IMG/VR virus record: IMGVR_UViG_3300035188_000277
Coordinates: 62,001 to 126,000 of that record
Source: a virus
Direction: 5' to 3' (one strand)
DNA: 64,000 nucleotides
Below the pieces are notes generated by a model. It ran no database searches. It saw nothing but the letters and a program-made list of their open reading frames with translations, and was not told where the DNA came from. A program made the position numbers and the translations under genes. Shown piece after piece: positions 28,001 through 36,768 of the stretch (within the stretch, counting starts at the first letter, position 1; each line of letters opens with the position of its first letter).

Positions 28001-28031
28001 GGGAAGTATTGAAATCAGTTTCTAAAGGCAT
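22020..28031 (-). CDS. Giant baseplate/fibre structural protein, DUF4815-like N-terminus
   Basis: A 2003-residue protein. Its N-terminus (YFDDYNENKQYYRILFRPTV, then AVQARELTQVQTMLQNQIDK) is the conserved start of large structural proteins of marine T4-like phages that carry DUF4815. Residues about 970-1030 contain TYKRKDLAVRTTITSNRVYT and a coiled QLDQRIKRLEYYTTLNQLEQ that likely trimerises. The C-terminal region includes a GGLTANSYYYISFANSSA module resembling the sheath insertion, and ends PKIDDLRGIALMV. It follows gene 8, where T4 has genes 9-10-11-12, so it probably replaces baseplate outer-rim or short-fibre parts. Exact role not known. Confidence 0.83.
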   Translation of the reverse strand: MPLETDFNTSPYFDDYNENKQYYRILFRPTVAVQARELTQVQTMLQNQIDKFGNRILSDGSVVDGCAPTTIKSFDFVRVADNFTANANAVFTSVNNQCLLVGQSSNVRAVAMVTTAGLEVNYPDTNRFHLKYLNTGINGNTTFANGELINIYDENQSKLGVIDANNLINSIYVISTNTSVNAVGKGYGLTIEDGWVFQKGFFQKVNQQTVVVSDYSTNVSGYVVGFETAESIVTENEDTSLLDNALGYSNENAPGAHRLKLTPTLVSRLRTEVANNESFFIAFEFSNITNEIVLNRESDPYSVLGDFLNTRTFEESGDYVTKPFQVEATYAANTSNTDAFAYEVSTGTGYVHGKRVDFISSLKVDTDKAITTREANSQVITTNYGNFVYANEVMGALDFSNFITVDLYDTQQSTISVGVADYTLNGSKIGTAKVKQVVHDEGDPGLPGTTYRIYLTDIAMNSGKSFMNDAKAIIANSSINTYGEFRADIANSSTTAFLNQSGRTNLVFPFGKKALRTLRSSNGAVNASEFYFRATSTANLSNLGILSVTSNSSYAGGTDTLGYQGSYPFQLGDTLENEFIVTFKANATTINIGGSFGVSSTTTTLTGTNLTTYFANGEYIKIFSGGSGTVDYRRIVSTNSTVMTLNANCTVTNASANVAKFYPVGYEVPLDATYPGSRYVNITSSTTFDISTGSANSSLPLTTSTTAMTVQYKMRRSQATQAKKDVNKNRYVKLNLANNASGFTGPWILGLPDVIKLRNVWGSTNSSYSNTTAENITRYFVLSSGQKDDYYDHGTLILRPEYTGYLASTPYLTVEVDHFTANLNNGIGFFSVDSYPTTNSAVNNTTISWAEIPTYKTGSSTYDLRDSVDFRAYKANTANSSTTMAGATVNPATTNSFISGTFSYLSEPDSNFQADIEYFLGRMDLITISQSGQLGVIQGVPSEDPKNPNPEIDSMVIAAANVAPFPTLNARELETYKRKDLAVRTTITSNRVYTMKDIGQLDQRIKRLEYYTTLNQLEQKTQNIQVPDAAGLNRFKNGIFADPMTSHLFAQADDPGYRWSIDVRYGHGRPTYSQYDIDLAYNNTTSTGVTLTGKLVTRPYTHEAYILQPYATKFRNNNQDIWSWNGTLNLYPNYDMNKDETQIPNADAVLDLMQPFVELGEAGNIWGSHYGPWQVYAQTGNIYSGQTTYWQQLVTTHWYVPMTNTVELGKFLTDIAVQPYIKSKTIAFIATGVKPSSRMYCYFDETPVDAYCAAGTLNVGLGITTSAIVSAAAQTTNPAAVVKRTANFGDPIYSDQFGNVFGVFNIPANQFRVGERRFMVMDTDSLVYGDDAALSKASGTYVASNITTTSQEATITTITPDVRTCYAYNYTTTYFRDPIAQSFKVESPQQESGVFATKVDLFFKSKDQNDGIRVVVCGMNAGLPDNNKIYGWGRLDANNVNVSDTANVATTFTFNEPIYLSGNTDYAFWVEPESSSPDYRMWVAELGDFDVTTKSQIGLNPYTGESFRSSNARTWTALPREDVKFNLYVANFTVGTGQAYFNNENDEYITYTGVALANSLVIPSSAGGDEVYVINASSNAIINSPALIHGSLQSIDIANNQMILDSSTGTFAAGQKIGFFRFRTAGNTAEASANSNTLIATATISTIDNKAYHAIVPRFSTITPLGTAITTSFKGSSNSGVVDTDYNALDFDVEREMLDYERVVYSRSNEPGILGTDKSVTIKNELTCVQKYVSPAIDISRKGVKILNNTINFSSYGEDTGNGNAVCRYISQPIVLADGQDSEDMKLYLSAYRPYNTDVEVYVKYLSSSDPEGLQDKAWTKMTNDSAELYCSPIDRFDFKEFVYTLPTSVGYSSYNITANTTGVSNTNETIALEAANSTFTVGDKVYYAVPASNTAIGGLTANSYYYISFANSSAIALANTPGGANVNLTESRTGAGEVHTISGPRVNRAFANAANFGQIEYYNDSGARYIDYKTFAIKIVLLSTSGVFVPKIDDLRGIALMV

Positions 28032-28048
28032 ATTCGGCTAACCCTATC

Positions 28049-29605
28049 TTATAATTTGATTACCAGTCTAAATGTTTCTGACTGCGTATTTGAACGTTCT
28101 GTGTTATTTATGTTCTGCACGTAAAGGGGATATAAATCTTCTACGAAAATATCGCCTCTACTTTCGATGGCTATAGAAGTCACAATCTGATTATTTGTAT
28201 TTAATATATTTTCACCATCGATAAAATATTTATCACCGACATAATGAACTGTCGAACCGTTAGACCAGACGACAGTTGCTCTAGCTTTGCTGTTTGCTCC
28301 AATAATTACGTCTGCATTACTGAAAGTATATGCTGGAGTACAGGTAGATATTTGGATCTGACTGAACGTATTTGAGCTATATCTAGAACCTTTAGATTGA
28401 TTGTTTGCGATCAACGAGTAAGGATTCTTTATCAAACCAATTTTGTTGTAAACAACATTCGAAGAAATAGTATTAGACTCAGTATTAGCAAAAGTAAAAG
28501 AGATAGAAATCCCTTGCATGCCTAATTCTGTTGCTGGATCTCTTCCATGACCACCAGGAGGAGGAACGATCGGATAAACCGTGGCCCCGGAACCATAAGA
28601 AGAATTACTTACAACAACTGCATTAGCCCAAGTAATCGAAGAGCCTTTATCAAGAACAACAACGCCAGAAATAGAATTGGTAACAGTGTTTACTGTAGTG
28701 TAAGCCGTAGGGTTATTACCAGAAGCAGTGTCGCTCGTAAATAAAATTCTAGGAGAAATTTTATACAGAGAAGCTCCTGCGGTAAGAGCAGTAGTGTTAG
28801 CTGCAGAATCAAGAATTACAGTTCTAACGGGACCGTTTACTGTATAGCCAGTAATGTTAAAAATCTGGTATGCATTATTAGAAGAACTGTATAGATAAAT
28901 GCTGTTATTTACATAATGACCTGGACTGATAGATGCATTAGATTCAATAACGAGAGCTGTTGAATTGGTGATGCCTTGTAAAGTCCCATTATGGTAAGTT
29001 TCGTAACCTGCACCAACGTTAGAAACAACCACAGTTTCGATTCCTGAATACGTTAAAGACGCAGCTTGGATTGTGGTGTTTGGATATACAGGAGCGTAGT
29101 GGGTTGTAGAGAACCTATCAAAATCTTCTGTAGAAACAGAAGTCAAATAACGCCATTTATAACCATCTTCTGTTGTTTCGAATGTAGTTGATTGAGTTGG
29201 TGTTCCAATCGAAGAAGGGTTTTTAATAGAAGCTGCACCGTTAGCGTTATCTATGCACTTATACACATGATAAGCCCCGCCGATAGCTGTAGGCGGAGCA
29301 ATAACATAAAACATACTATTGGCCATATCTTTAGTATTGTCGTATCTATCGTAAACGGTGTTTGATGTCCAAACATATTTTTTAACAATAGATGAAAAAT
29401 TATTAGCTAATAATCTTTTTCCAAAATGCATTTGCCAATCGTTTTCAAAATACACATCATAATCTGTATTAGCTAAAGTTGGTGTATCTCCTGGCCATGG
29501 TTCTGCGCCAGCAGCAAATGCATAATAATGAGAAGTATTTGATGAAATATTATCAACAATTTCGTCAAAAATAGATTTTCTGAATGATGATGTAAGTTTA
29601 CCCAT
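28049..29605 (-). CDS. 8: Baseplate wedge protein gp8-like
   Basis: A 518-residue protein with the gp8-like start MGKLTSSFRKSIFDEIVDNI, a WPGDTPTLANTDYDVYFEND segment and WTSNTVYDRYDNTKD near residue 95. These features match baseplate wedge subunits annotated as gp8 in marine T4-like phages. It is longer than T4 gp8 (334), the extra being a Ser/Asn-rich middle region. In T4, gp8 joins gp7 and gp10 in the wedge. It is placed after the 6 and 7-like genes with one fibre gene in between. Confidence 0.72.
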   Translation of the reverse strand: MGKLTSSFRKSIFDEIVDNISSNTSHYYAFAAGAEPWPGDTPTLANTDYDVYFENDWQMHFGKRLLANNFSSIVKKYVWTSNTVYDRYDNTKDMANSMFYVIAPPTAIGGAYHVYKCIDNANGAASIKNPSSIGTPTQSTTFETTEDGYKWRYLTSVSTEDFDRFSTTHYAPVYPNTTIQAASLTYSGIETVVVSNVGAGYETYHNGTLQGITNSTALVIESNASISPGHYVNNSIYLYSSSNNAYQIFNITGYTVNGPVRTVILDSAANTTALTAGASLYKISPRILFTSDTASGNNPTAYTTVNTVTNSISGVVVLDKGSSITWANAVVVSNSSYGSGATVYPIVPPPGGHGRDPATELGMQGISISFTFANTESNTISSNVVYNKIGLIKNPYSLIANNQSKGSRYSSNTFSQIQISTCTPAYTFSNADVIIGANSKARATVVWSNGSTVHYVGDKYFIDGENILNTNNQIVTSIAIESRGDIFVEDLYPLYVQNINNTERSNTQSETFRLVIKL

Positions 29606-31395
29606 TATTTAACGTCCGTTAGGTATGAACCATACATATTTGTTCCATCGCTTATAAACATTATAATATCTCTAGCGTTAGCATCGGTAGTTAACACTGG
29701 AGCCACTCCAGCCGTCCATTTGAACACAGAATTCCATGTCAATGATTTGTTTCCAGTACCATCTTGGATGACATGAAGTATATAAGTTCCAATCTTAAGA
29801 TTGGTTGGCGCCGCCATGGCTCTGTTCCCGCCAAGAGTTACAGTGGCTACTTGCCCCGAAGATGTATCCCAATTAATAGTAGATGCATCTGTTAGGGTTT
29901 GAGAGAGAACATTGGCTTGGGCGACACTAACTGTTCCCTTAAAAATAGTATTGGCGTTGAAATTAGATACACCATTGCAATTAACCACACCAGTAAAAGT
30001 GGAATTACCAGTAACATTTAAATTACCAGCAACATTAGCTGTGTTAGAAAGGATAGCAGCCCCAACTACCGAAATAGTATTACTAAAATATGTTGCTTTG
30101 GTAAATGAAGCGTTTGATGTAAAAGAAACGTTTCCATTAAATGTAGCAGTGTTATTGAACGCCGCCGTTCCAACAATGTTAGCAGAAGCTGTGTTTTCTA
30201 TCAATACGTTTGCAGCGAAAGAAGTTATGTTTGATATATAAACTGGGCCAAGGGTGTATAAATTAGTGTTTGTGACAACGTTGGCGGCAAAAACAACATT
30301 TCCATTAAATGTAGCAGAATTGCTCCAAGTATAAGTTGCGTTTGTATTAACGCCAGGAACAGTAGACCAATAAACTGTAGAACCATTAGAAGTAAGTAGC
30401 TGACCTGATGTGCCTACGCTACCATTCGCTTCAAGCGTGATAGTGCTTGGAATTTTGAATATCGAAGAGTTTACTGTAACATTTCCGACAGTAACCGAAA
30501 CTGCATTAACAGTGTTTGCTTGGATATCTTTATTAAAGATATGAGTGTTCGACCAAACAAAATAACCAGCAGTGTTAACAGAGGCAACGCCTGGAGAAGA
30601 CCAATAAACCTTTGAACTTCCATCAGAAGTTAGATACTGCCCTGCAGTACCAGTACTACCATTGGCTTCAACGGGTAATGCGCTTCCAAACGAGAACTGG
30701 GAACTGTTGACAACGAGTTTACCGCCAACCTGAAGTATAGCAGCATTAGCTGTTCCTGAAGTGAACACGCCAGTGCTATTAGCAACTGTGCTAGTTCCAA
30801 CAGTATGGGAAGCAGCGTTTACTGTCCCTGTATGATAAGCACCAGTAGAATTAGCAACGAAATTAGAGCCAACAGTGTGCGATGCAGAATTGATCGTTCC
30901 TGTATGGTAGATACCAGTGCTATTGCCAACAAGACTAGAACCGACTGTATGAGAAGCTGCATTAATTACTCCTGTGTGATAAACGCCTGAAGCATTACCA
31001 ACAAGGTCTGAACCTACAGTAAAAGATGAGGCATTAGCCGAACCGTTTACAGTAAGAACTGTGGAATTTACGAATAGATACTGGGCTACGTTTAATAGAC
31101 CACTGATATTTACGTTTGCTGCAGCGTTAACAAGGGAAGAATTAACGCTGAAGTTCGTAATAGCAATTCTACTATTATTAGCTGTGAACGTGGCGGTAGA
31201 GTTACCGAAATAATAACCAACTGCATTAGATACAGAAGCATTGACAGTAGAATTACCGACTGTAACCATACCAGTCATAGTGTATGTGGTATATATTTCA
31301 GTAAAATTATTATTGATCTTGATCATACCGTTTCGAACGGTATCACCAGTTCCATCGTTTGGCGCTGAACCTACGTTAACAACCTGTTGTACCAA
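29605..31395 (-). CDS. Tail fibre with 24-residue repeats
   Basis: A 596-residue fibre. The N-terminus VVNVGSAPNDGTGDTVRNGM followed by KINNNFTEIY is a widespread phage fibre attachment motif. Residues about 125-225 hold a roughly 24-residue repeat around NAASHTVGSSLVGNSTGIYH. Two SNG-VYW modules follow (residues near 265 and 345). The C-terminal 110 residues closely match the fibre at 14141-16387. It sits between the 7-like and 8-like genes, one base after the upstream stop region, so it is likely a baseplate-proximal fibre. Confidence 0.83.
   Translation of the reverse strand: MVQQVVNVGSAPNDGTGDTVRNGMIKINNNFTEIYTTYTMTGMVTVGNSTVNASVSNAVGYYFGNSTATFTANNSRIAITNFSVNSSLVNAAANVNISGLLNVAQYLFVNSTVLTVNGSANASSFTVGSDLVGNASGVYHTGVINAASHTVGSSLVGNSTGIYHTGTINSASHTVGSNFVANSTGAYHTGTVNAASHTVGTSTVANSTGVFTSGTANAAILQVGGKLVVNSSQFSFGSALPVEANGSTGTAGQYLTSDGSSKVYWSSPGVASVNTAGYFVWSNTHIFNKDIQANTVNAVSVTVGNVTVNSSIFKIPSTITLEANGSVGTSGQLLTSNGSTVYWSTVPGVNTNATYTWSNSATFNGNVVFAANVVTNTNLYTLGPVYISNITSFAANVLIENTASANIVGTAAFNNTATFNGNVSFTSNASFTKATYFSNTISVVGAAILSNTANVAGNLNVTGNSTFTGVVNCNGVSNFNANTIFKGTVSVAQANVLSQTLTDASTINWDTSSGQVATVTLGGNRAMAAPTNLKIGTYILHVIQDGTGNKSLTWNSVFKWTAGVAPVLTTDANARDIIMFISDGTNMYGSYLTDVK
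30740..31030 (-). repeat. 72-bp imperfect tandem repeats in fibre gene
   Basis: Four imperfect copies of a unit encoding NAASHTVGxxxVxNSTGxYHTG-like segments, in register and in frame. Confidence 0.65.
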
Positions 31396-31410
31396 TTTCT
31401 ATCCCCTTAA

Positions 31411-34188
31411 TTAAGAAATTCTATCTACTGTTGTCGCTGAATCGCAAAGCAATACACCGCTCGAAGACAAGAACTGATATCCAATAGGTAGAATATCTGC
31501 TTCTGTAGGCTCTTCTAGGATTCCCAGTAATTCCTGTTCTTCGCTTATTAATAAGAACTTTCCGAACAATTCAGAGCCTGAAGAATGGAAAGTTTCGTAT
31601 AAGATATTCTTATATTTATCTAAAGTTCTAGCAACTTGTATTTCATAAGAATAATCTTGATAATAATGACTATCTTGAATATATTTATTAGAATTCAAGA
31701 AACCTTGAGTGTTAAGCCAATAACCCCTTCCTTTACCATAACCTCTCAAAACCACTCTACCAGTTATTTCTGCAGAAACGTTAAAAGAAGAAATAGTGGC
31801 TTCGAGTTTTGCGCCAGAACCGTTAGTTGTCTGAATAGATATATTTGGAATAACATCGTATCCAGACCCAGCAGTGGTCAGAGTTGTAGAAACAATAGAA
31901 CCGTTGGCGTCGGTTGTGATATAACCTTGCGCCGTAAGACTAGGAAACCCTCCCGAAAAAATCATTTTTTCATTATTAGCGTAACCTTGCCCAGATTTAA
32001 TAATGTTAACATTATTTGAAATAGCGCCATAAAGATACGCTTTTACATATTCTTCTTCTGTATATCCTTTACCAGAACTGTATAGTCTTACTTGCGCAAC
32101 AACACCATTACCGCCTGTATAGTTGGCGTCAATACTCTGATTTTCACCATATACTTCTCCTGCAGGATTAGCCATCAAGGATTCGTAAGTAGCAAACTGA
32201 GAAGGAAGGATAGTTGGCATAACTCTATAAACTGCGGCTGCAGTAGAGTTTAATGTAGGTTTACCATACAAAAACATGCTTGTTGAGTTAACAACTTCTT
32301 TGATTACAAGAAGCTGTTTGGTGCTTGATAAGCTAGAATTGGCTTGAACTTGAATTACACTATTACCACTGAAAATTGTAGTAAAGGCTGTGTTAACGCC
32401 AGTTATATAAGGTAAGAATGTAGCTTCGAATTGCGCACCAGATCCAGAAGAATTTCCTCCGGTTGAATTTGAAATCATAATATTAGAAGTTGGAGCAGAG
32501 AAATTTGCTCCGTAATTCGAAACAACTAAACTAGTAATACCACCGCTAGAATTAGTAGAAACAGTGGCAGTGGCGTTTGTGCCTGTTGGATTAACTACAG
32601 TAACATAATCGGTGTTACTGTATCCTGACATTGTTCCTACCGCAGAAACTGTATAAACTCTAGTATTTGTTGAACTGTAAGAAACATTTCCTCTCATGGT
32701 ATTTGAAGCGAGAGTAGATCTTACGAAAGTGTTTGCTCTCTGGACATAGCTGTTACCAATTTTTACATTAGAAAGACTAGCTATTTTTCCGAAAACGCTA
32801 TTTGTAAAAGACAAACATCCATTGGTAGTATTAAACGTATATGTCAGTATTGATGTATTGGTGTTTCCATAAGCTGATCCATGAGCTACGTTTGTAATAA
32901 CAACTGAAGGATTAGTATTAACGAAAGCTGATCCAACATTAGAAATTGTAAAATATAAAGCTCCACCAGTAGCGTTTGTTAACATGGTAACAACAGCGTT
33001 AACACCACCTGGTTGGTCGTTCACGAAAATAATAACATCGTTATTGTTGTAACCTAATGGAGTTCCGGAATAAGAAATAGCGTTCAAACTCACATTTGAA
33101 CCTATAGCGGAAACTAAATTGGCTCCTGGGTTGTTTGGGAATCCATAAGAAGTTGCATTAATGGCTGTATTAACGTCAACCATATTACAAATGAGGTCAG
33201 TGTTATAGGTAACTTCTTGAGGAGAGATAATTGAACCTATATCAAAAGAAGCGCCCTGCCCGTAATTGTCTCTTAAACCTCTATATGTAAATGTTGATGC
33301 ATTGGCGGTAAAGCCCCAGCCGCCTTCCAATATATCAAAATACAAAGAACCGTATCCAAGAGCAGTTTCGGTAACTTTGACCATACCTTCCACGCCCTCT
33401 GAGATACGAACACCCGTATCAAGGTCGTTAGAAGCGATTTTTAGAATATCACCATTTTTGAAACTCTGGCCACCAGAAGTAATTTCCAAATAATCAAGCG
33501 ACCCCAAAACATGAGAAGCTGCAGCTACTGCAGTAGCATTTGCTTCTTGTCCTTTTAGTACAATAGGCTCGTCTACAACGAAATCAATACCTCTTGGTAA
33601 AATATTGCTTATATAAAGAACGCTAGATATTTTACCAGAAAATGATTCTCTTACGTAATTCTCAACAACAGCAGTTGCGCCAGAAGTAATACCAATAATA
33701 GTTTTACCAACGTAATTTTGAAGAGCTGGTGAATCGGAAAGTTCTAGATATTTTGGTTCTAACCAAATGCCATCAGAAGCTCTAAGAATATCTTTTCCTG
33801 GAAGATATACTTCAACATCTTCTCCATAAACAAGTTTGAATAGCAAACGATAACATTGAATTGTACCCTTAGAACGATAAACGTCCAAGATGTGTTTTAA
33901 TAGGAATCTTTTACTTGTAATGGTTTTGAATGGAATACCGTAAAGATATTTTTGTTGGAAATGAATAAGAAAACGCTCTAGTGTGCTATCGATATCACGA
34001 TAACCCATAAGCTCACGTGCTTCTACTATTGGACCACCATCAGCCGCTTCGTGAGTTGAACTCTCGGTTTCCATCCATTCGTAATACGCTTTAATGAATA
34101 GAATAAAGTTCTCACCATCTTCCTGATAAAACGCAGGAAGCTGAGACTCAATAAAATTTGATATAAATTTTTCTTGTGAAAAATCCAT
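31411..34188 (-). CDS. Baseplate wedge protein, gp7-like by position
   Basis: A 925-residue protein directly after gene 6. The N-terminus (FISNFIESQLPAFYQEDGEN, then FILFIKAYYEWMETE) and the region LERFLIHFQQKYLYGIPF are conserved in large baseplate proteins of marine T4-like phages. The central and C-terminal parts hold several beta modules with a GSGYxxxP-type core (for example TTAGSGYDVIPNISIQT and SGQGYANNEKMIFSGG). In T4 this slot is gp7 (1032 residues), which links gp6 to the hub. I assign it by position and size; the sequence is far from T4. The stop/start overlap with gene 6 is one base. Confidence 0.7.
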   Translation of the reverse strand: MDFSQEKFISNFIESQLPAFYQEDGENFILFIKAYYEWMETESSTHEAADGGPIVEARELMGYRDIDSTLERFLIHFQQKYLYGIPFKTITSKRFLLKHILDVYRSKGTIQCYRLLFKLVYGEDVEVYLPGKDILRASDGIWLEPKYLELSDSPALQNYVGKTIIGITSGATAVVENYVRESFSGKISSVLYISNILPRGIDFVVDEPIVLKGQEANATAVAAASHVLGSLDYLEITSGGQSFKNGDILKIASNDLDTGVRISEGVEGMVKVTETALGYGSLYFDILEGGWGFTANASTFTYRGLRDNYGQGASFDIGSIISPQEVTYNTDLICNMVDVNTAINATSYGFPNNPGANLVSAIGSNVSLNAISYSGTPLGYNNNDVIIFVNDQPGGVNAVVTMLTNATGGALYFTISNVGSAFVNTNPSVVITNVAHGSAYGNTNTSILTYTFNTTNGCLSFTNSVFGKIASLSNVKIGNSYVQRANTFVRSTLASNTMRGNVSYSSTNTRVYTVSAVGTMSGYSNTDYVTVVNPTGTNATATVSTNSSGGITSLVVSNYGANFSAPTSNIMISNSTGGNSSGSGAQFEATFLPYITGVNTAFTTIFSGNSVIQVQANSSLSSTKQLLVIKEVVNSTSMFLYGKPTLNSTAAAVYRVMPTILPSQFATYESLMANPAGEVYGENQSIDANYTGGNGVVAQVRLYSSGKGYTEEEYVKAYLYGAISNNVNIIKSGQGYANNEKMIFSGGFPSLTAQGYITTDANGSIVSTTLTTAGSGYDVIPNISIQTTNGSGAKLEATISSFNVSAEITGRVVLRGYGKGRGYWLNTQGFLNSNKYIQDSHYYQDYSYEIQVARTLDKYKNILYETFHSSGSELFGKFLLISEEQELLGILEEPTEADILPIGYQFLSSSGVLLCDSATTVDRIS

Positions 34189-36050
34189 TAGTTTCTTTTC
34201 TCTTCTATGGTAACCGTAACATCATTTGGATCGATCACAAGAATATTTTTTGGGCCAGCAAAAATATCCCTATCAGCTGTTCTAGCGTAAACAGAAATAT
34301 GACTAGTATAAGAAGCTATATTAATGCTGTTAAGTTTTACAATACCAGAAATATAATCTACAGTGCCAATAGTTGCTAATTTAGTTACCTGATTACCGAC
34401 TAGAGTATATATGTCCATATTTCCATGAGAATCGTCTTCAAAATAACTAAATGGATACGCTACACCGTCAGTATGATTATATGTAAACTGTGAAGAAATC
34501 ACTGATGCATGAGCGTAATGAACATTATAATCAGATCCATGAAATGCAATATGACTCTGAGAATACGTTGGTTGATTCTCTAAGTAAATTGTATTATTGA
34601 AATAGAGCGTCTCATTATAAGTTCTATTCACAAGAGGAGCCATTCTCTTAATAATACGGAAATCTGTCTGATTGCTTACGACGCTACTATCGCTGTCGTC
34701 AATATGAGCCACAAGACGGCTGTATCTGAGATCGGCAGCAAACATTTCTAAGTGTTGATCGCTGTAAACATTAATAGCCGACAAAACAATATTTCTAAGA
34801 TCAGAAACTGTTTTATCTGTTGAATACGGGTCATATTGAACAGATGAATCCAAACGAACATAAAGATAGTCAGGATCGGCTGTTTCTACTCTATTTGGCA
34901 GAGCAATATAATCCTGAAGATATCTTACGATAGTTTCTTTTACATAATTTGGTGCAATTTCGCCCGCTGTTGGTTTCAGACAAATAATAACTCTACCATA
35001 TTTCTTTTCTGGAAGCGTTTCTCCGCCGAACACAGCAACGTCAGCTATCTGACCTTGGAAATTGTTTTTAACTAGCGAAGCGTAATCGTCTGATGAAACT
35101 GCTCTTTGCTGAGTTGCAAAATATCTTGGAGCATTGAAACGAACAGAATCGATACTCTCTTGATTGGCTCCACCAGAAGAATTAGCTGAGACTGTTACTG
35201 GAGCAGAAACAATAGTTCCACCATTGGAAGGACCAATGTCGTCTGAAATTGTAAGCTCGGAAATACCATTACCATCAGAACCGTTTGTTACGATGTATTC
35301 CACAAGAACTGTTGAAGCGTTTAATGGTTTTCTACCGAAATTGCCATCACCGAAAAGAATTTCGTATTGACCGTTTTGAGTAGATTGTAAGAAGTAAACG
35401 TTAGATGTAGAATCTAGACCAAACAATGTTGGCTTTTTGGTAAATAGTGTGTTTGAAGCTCCAAAATTTTCTACAACATAAACGTTGATAGTGTCAGTGT
35501 CAATTTTTGGGTCTGATAAAATGAATCTTTGATTTTCGATATCGTAATTTACCAAGAATGATTCGTTATTATATGAACCTTCTTTAATTTGTAGATTAGC
35601 TACAGAAAATGTATCATTAGTTGAAGCATAAGTTTGAGTGTCTGTGGTAACGAATTGGAATGTACCGTTTGAGTTTGTCCCAAAAAATCTAGTTCCTTTT
35701 GGAACTGAAAGAATACCAGTAGTGGTTGAAATACCTGTGGTCTCGAACGCAATATTAACGTTAGAAACAGCAGCAGAATAAGATCTTGGGGTGTAATTTA
35801 ATTCTTTGGCGTGAGAAATAATAGAGTCATATTTCTGAGCGGAATCCAAAAACATTTCGGATCCGATCATATTAAGGTAAAACGAATTCAAATATGTGTT
35901 ATATGATAGAACGTCCAAGAGAACGTTCATGTTTGAACCTTCGTAATCGTAGTCTTTAAGAACTGACTGCGACTTTAGAAAGGTTTTTAAATTCTGTTTT
36001 AGCGTATCGAAATCGAGAGAGCTAAGATTTAGTGAGCTGTTTGCTGCCAT
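34188..36050 (-). CDS. 6: Baseplate wedge protein gp6
   Basis: A 620-residue Baseplate_J-family protein. The N-terminal stretch (LKDYDYEGSNMNVLLDVLSY, then NTYLNSFYLNMIGSEMFLDS) is diagnostic of T4 gp6, which forms the iris-like inner ring that drives baseplate opening. It lies between genes 25 and 7-like as expected, and length is close to T4 gp6 (660). The start follows the gene 25 stop directly. Confidence 0.93.
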   Translation of the reverse strand: MAANSSLNLSSLDFDTLKQNLKTFLKSQSVLKDYDYEGSNMNVLLDVLSYNTYLNSFYLNMIGSEMFLDSAQKYDSIISHAKELNYTPRSYSAAVSNVNIAFETTGISTTTGILSVPKGTRFFGTNSNGTFQFVTTDTQTYASTNDTFSVANLQIKEGSYNNESFLVNYDIENQRFILSDPKIDTDTINVYVVENFGASNTLFTKKPTLFGLDSTSNVYFLQSTQNGQYEILFGDGNFGRKPLNASTVLVEYIVTNGSDGNGISELTISDDIGPSNGGTIVSAPVTVSANSSGGANQESIDSVRFNAPRYFATQQRAVSSDDYASLVKNNFQGQIADVAVFGGETLPEKKYGRVIICLKPTAGEIAPNYVKETIVRYLQDYIALPNRVETADPDYLYVRLDSSVQYDPYSTDKTVSDLRNIVLSAINVYSDQHLEMFAADLRYSRLVAHIDDSDSSVVSNQTDFRIIKRMAPLVNRTYNETLYFNNTIYLENQPTYSQSHIAFHGSDYNVHYAHASVISSQFTYNHTDGVAYPFSYFEDDSHGNMDIYTLVGNQVTKLATIGTVDYISGIVKLNSINIASYTSHISVYARTADRDIFAGPKNILVIDPNDVTVTIEEKRN

Positions 36051-36473
36051 TTATCGGACTCTTTTTAGGACTAAATTAAGAGTAATAGGTTCTGGGTTAT
36101 TTATTACTTGATAAATCAATGTTATCTCAACAGAATTTTCGTCTTGAGGGTCAGGAAAAAGAACTTCAATTACTTCGGCTCGAGGCTCAAAATTTGATAT
36201 TGTGCTTCTAACAAACAATTCTATCTCTGAAGCATAATCTCTGTAATTTGGTTCGAATAACATAGAAGTAATATCGCAACCAACCGTTGGTTGGAACAAT
36301 CTTTCGCCAAGGTTAGTGTAAACTAGGTTCTTGATAGATTGTGTTATCGAACGTTCATTGACAACTTTTGTAAGTTCATTGCCAAATATAGTTTTTGTGA
36401 ACCCATTAGGAACATCAGAAAAATATTCTATTTTCTTATTAGAACCTATTAGCGTTTCTGCTCTAGTGACCAT
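36051..36473 (-). CDS. 25: Baseplate wedge protein gp25
   Basis: A 140-residue protein of the gp25 / W family with similarity to phage lysozyme-fold wedge subunits. NLVYTNLGERLFQPTVGCDI near residues 47-66 is the conserved core, followed by LFEPN and the C-terminal EVILPD-like region (EVLFPDPQDENSVEITLIYQ). gp25 bridges gp6 with the sheath in T4 and starts sheath polymerisation. Gene order PAAR-25-6 is typical for contractile systems. Confidence 0.93.
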   Translation of the reverse strand: MVTRAETLIGSNKKIEYFSDVPNGFTKTIFGNELTKVVNERSITQSIKNLVYTNLGERLFQPTVGCDITSMLFEPNYRDYASEIELFVRSTISNFEPRAEVIEVLFPDPQDENSVEITLIYQVINNPEPITLNLVLKRVR

Positions 36474-36761
36474 TTAGTTTACCTCTACGAAACCGCTAGT
36501 AGAAACGGCTTTAGGATTACAATGCTCACCGCCCGCTGTGGGGCACAAATTATCTTGCTGGGCGCTATCGTTATTAATAATGATAGATTTGCCACCTATT
36601 TTAATAAACGTCTTAGAAGCTATCAGTTCCCCATGACCATGGGTATTTTGATCGTTCTCGACCGCCCACAACTGCCCACCAATCGTAACAAACGACTGTC
36701 CGGAAACCACCGTAGTGGCTCCGCATGATCTTTGATCGCCGTGTTTATGAGCGTATGACAT
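36474..36761 (-). CDS. 5.4: PAAR-type spike tip protein (gp5.4-like)
   Basis: A 95-residue PAAR-repeat protein. It has HGDQRSCGATTVVSGQSFVT near the start, HGHGEL in the middle and a GGEHCN motif near the end; these Cys and His residues should bind a metal at the needle tip. PAAR proteins cap the beta-helical spike and pierce the outer membrane. It follows the spike gene by 7 bases and has an AAGGA site before the ATG. Confidence 0.9.
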   Translation of the reverse strand: MSYAHKHGDQRSCGATTVVSGQSFVTIGGQLWAVENDQNTHGHGELIASKTFIKIGGKSIIINNDSAQQDNLCPTAGGEHCNPKAVSTSGFVEVN

Positions 36762-36768
36762 ATATTTA

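Noticed and set aside
29605-31395. CRISPR-like short repeats
   Set aside because: The repeats are in frame, imperfect and encode fibre segments; there are no constant repeats with unique spacers.
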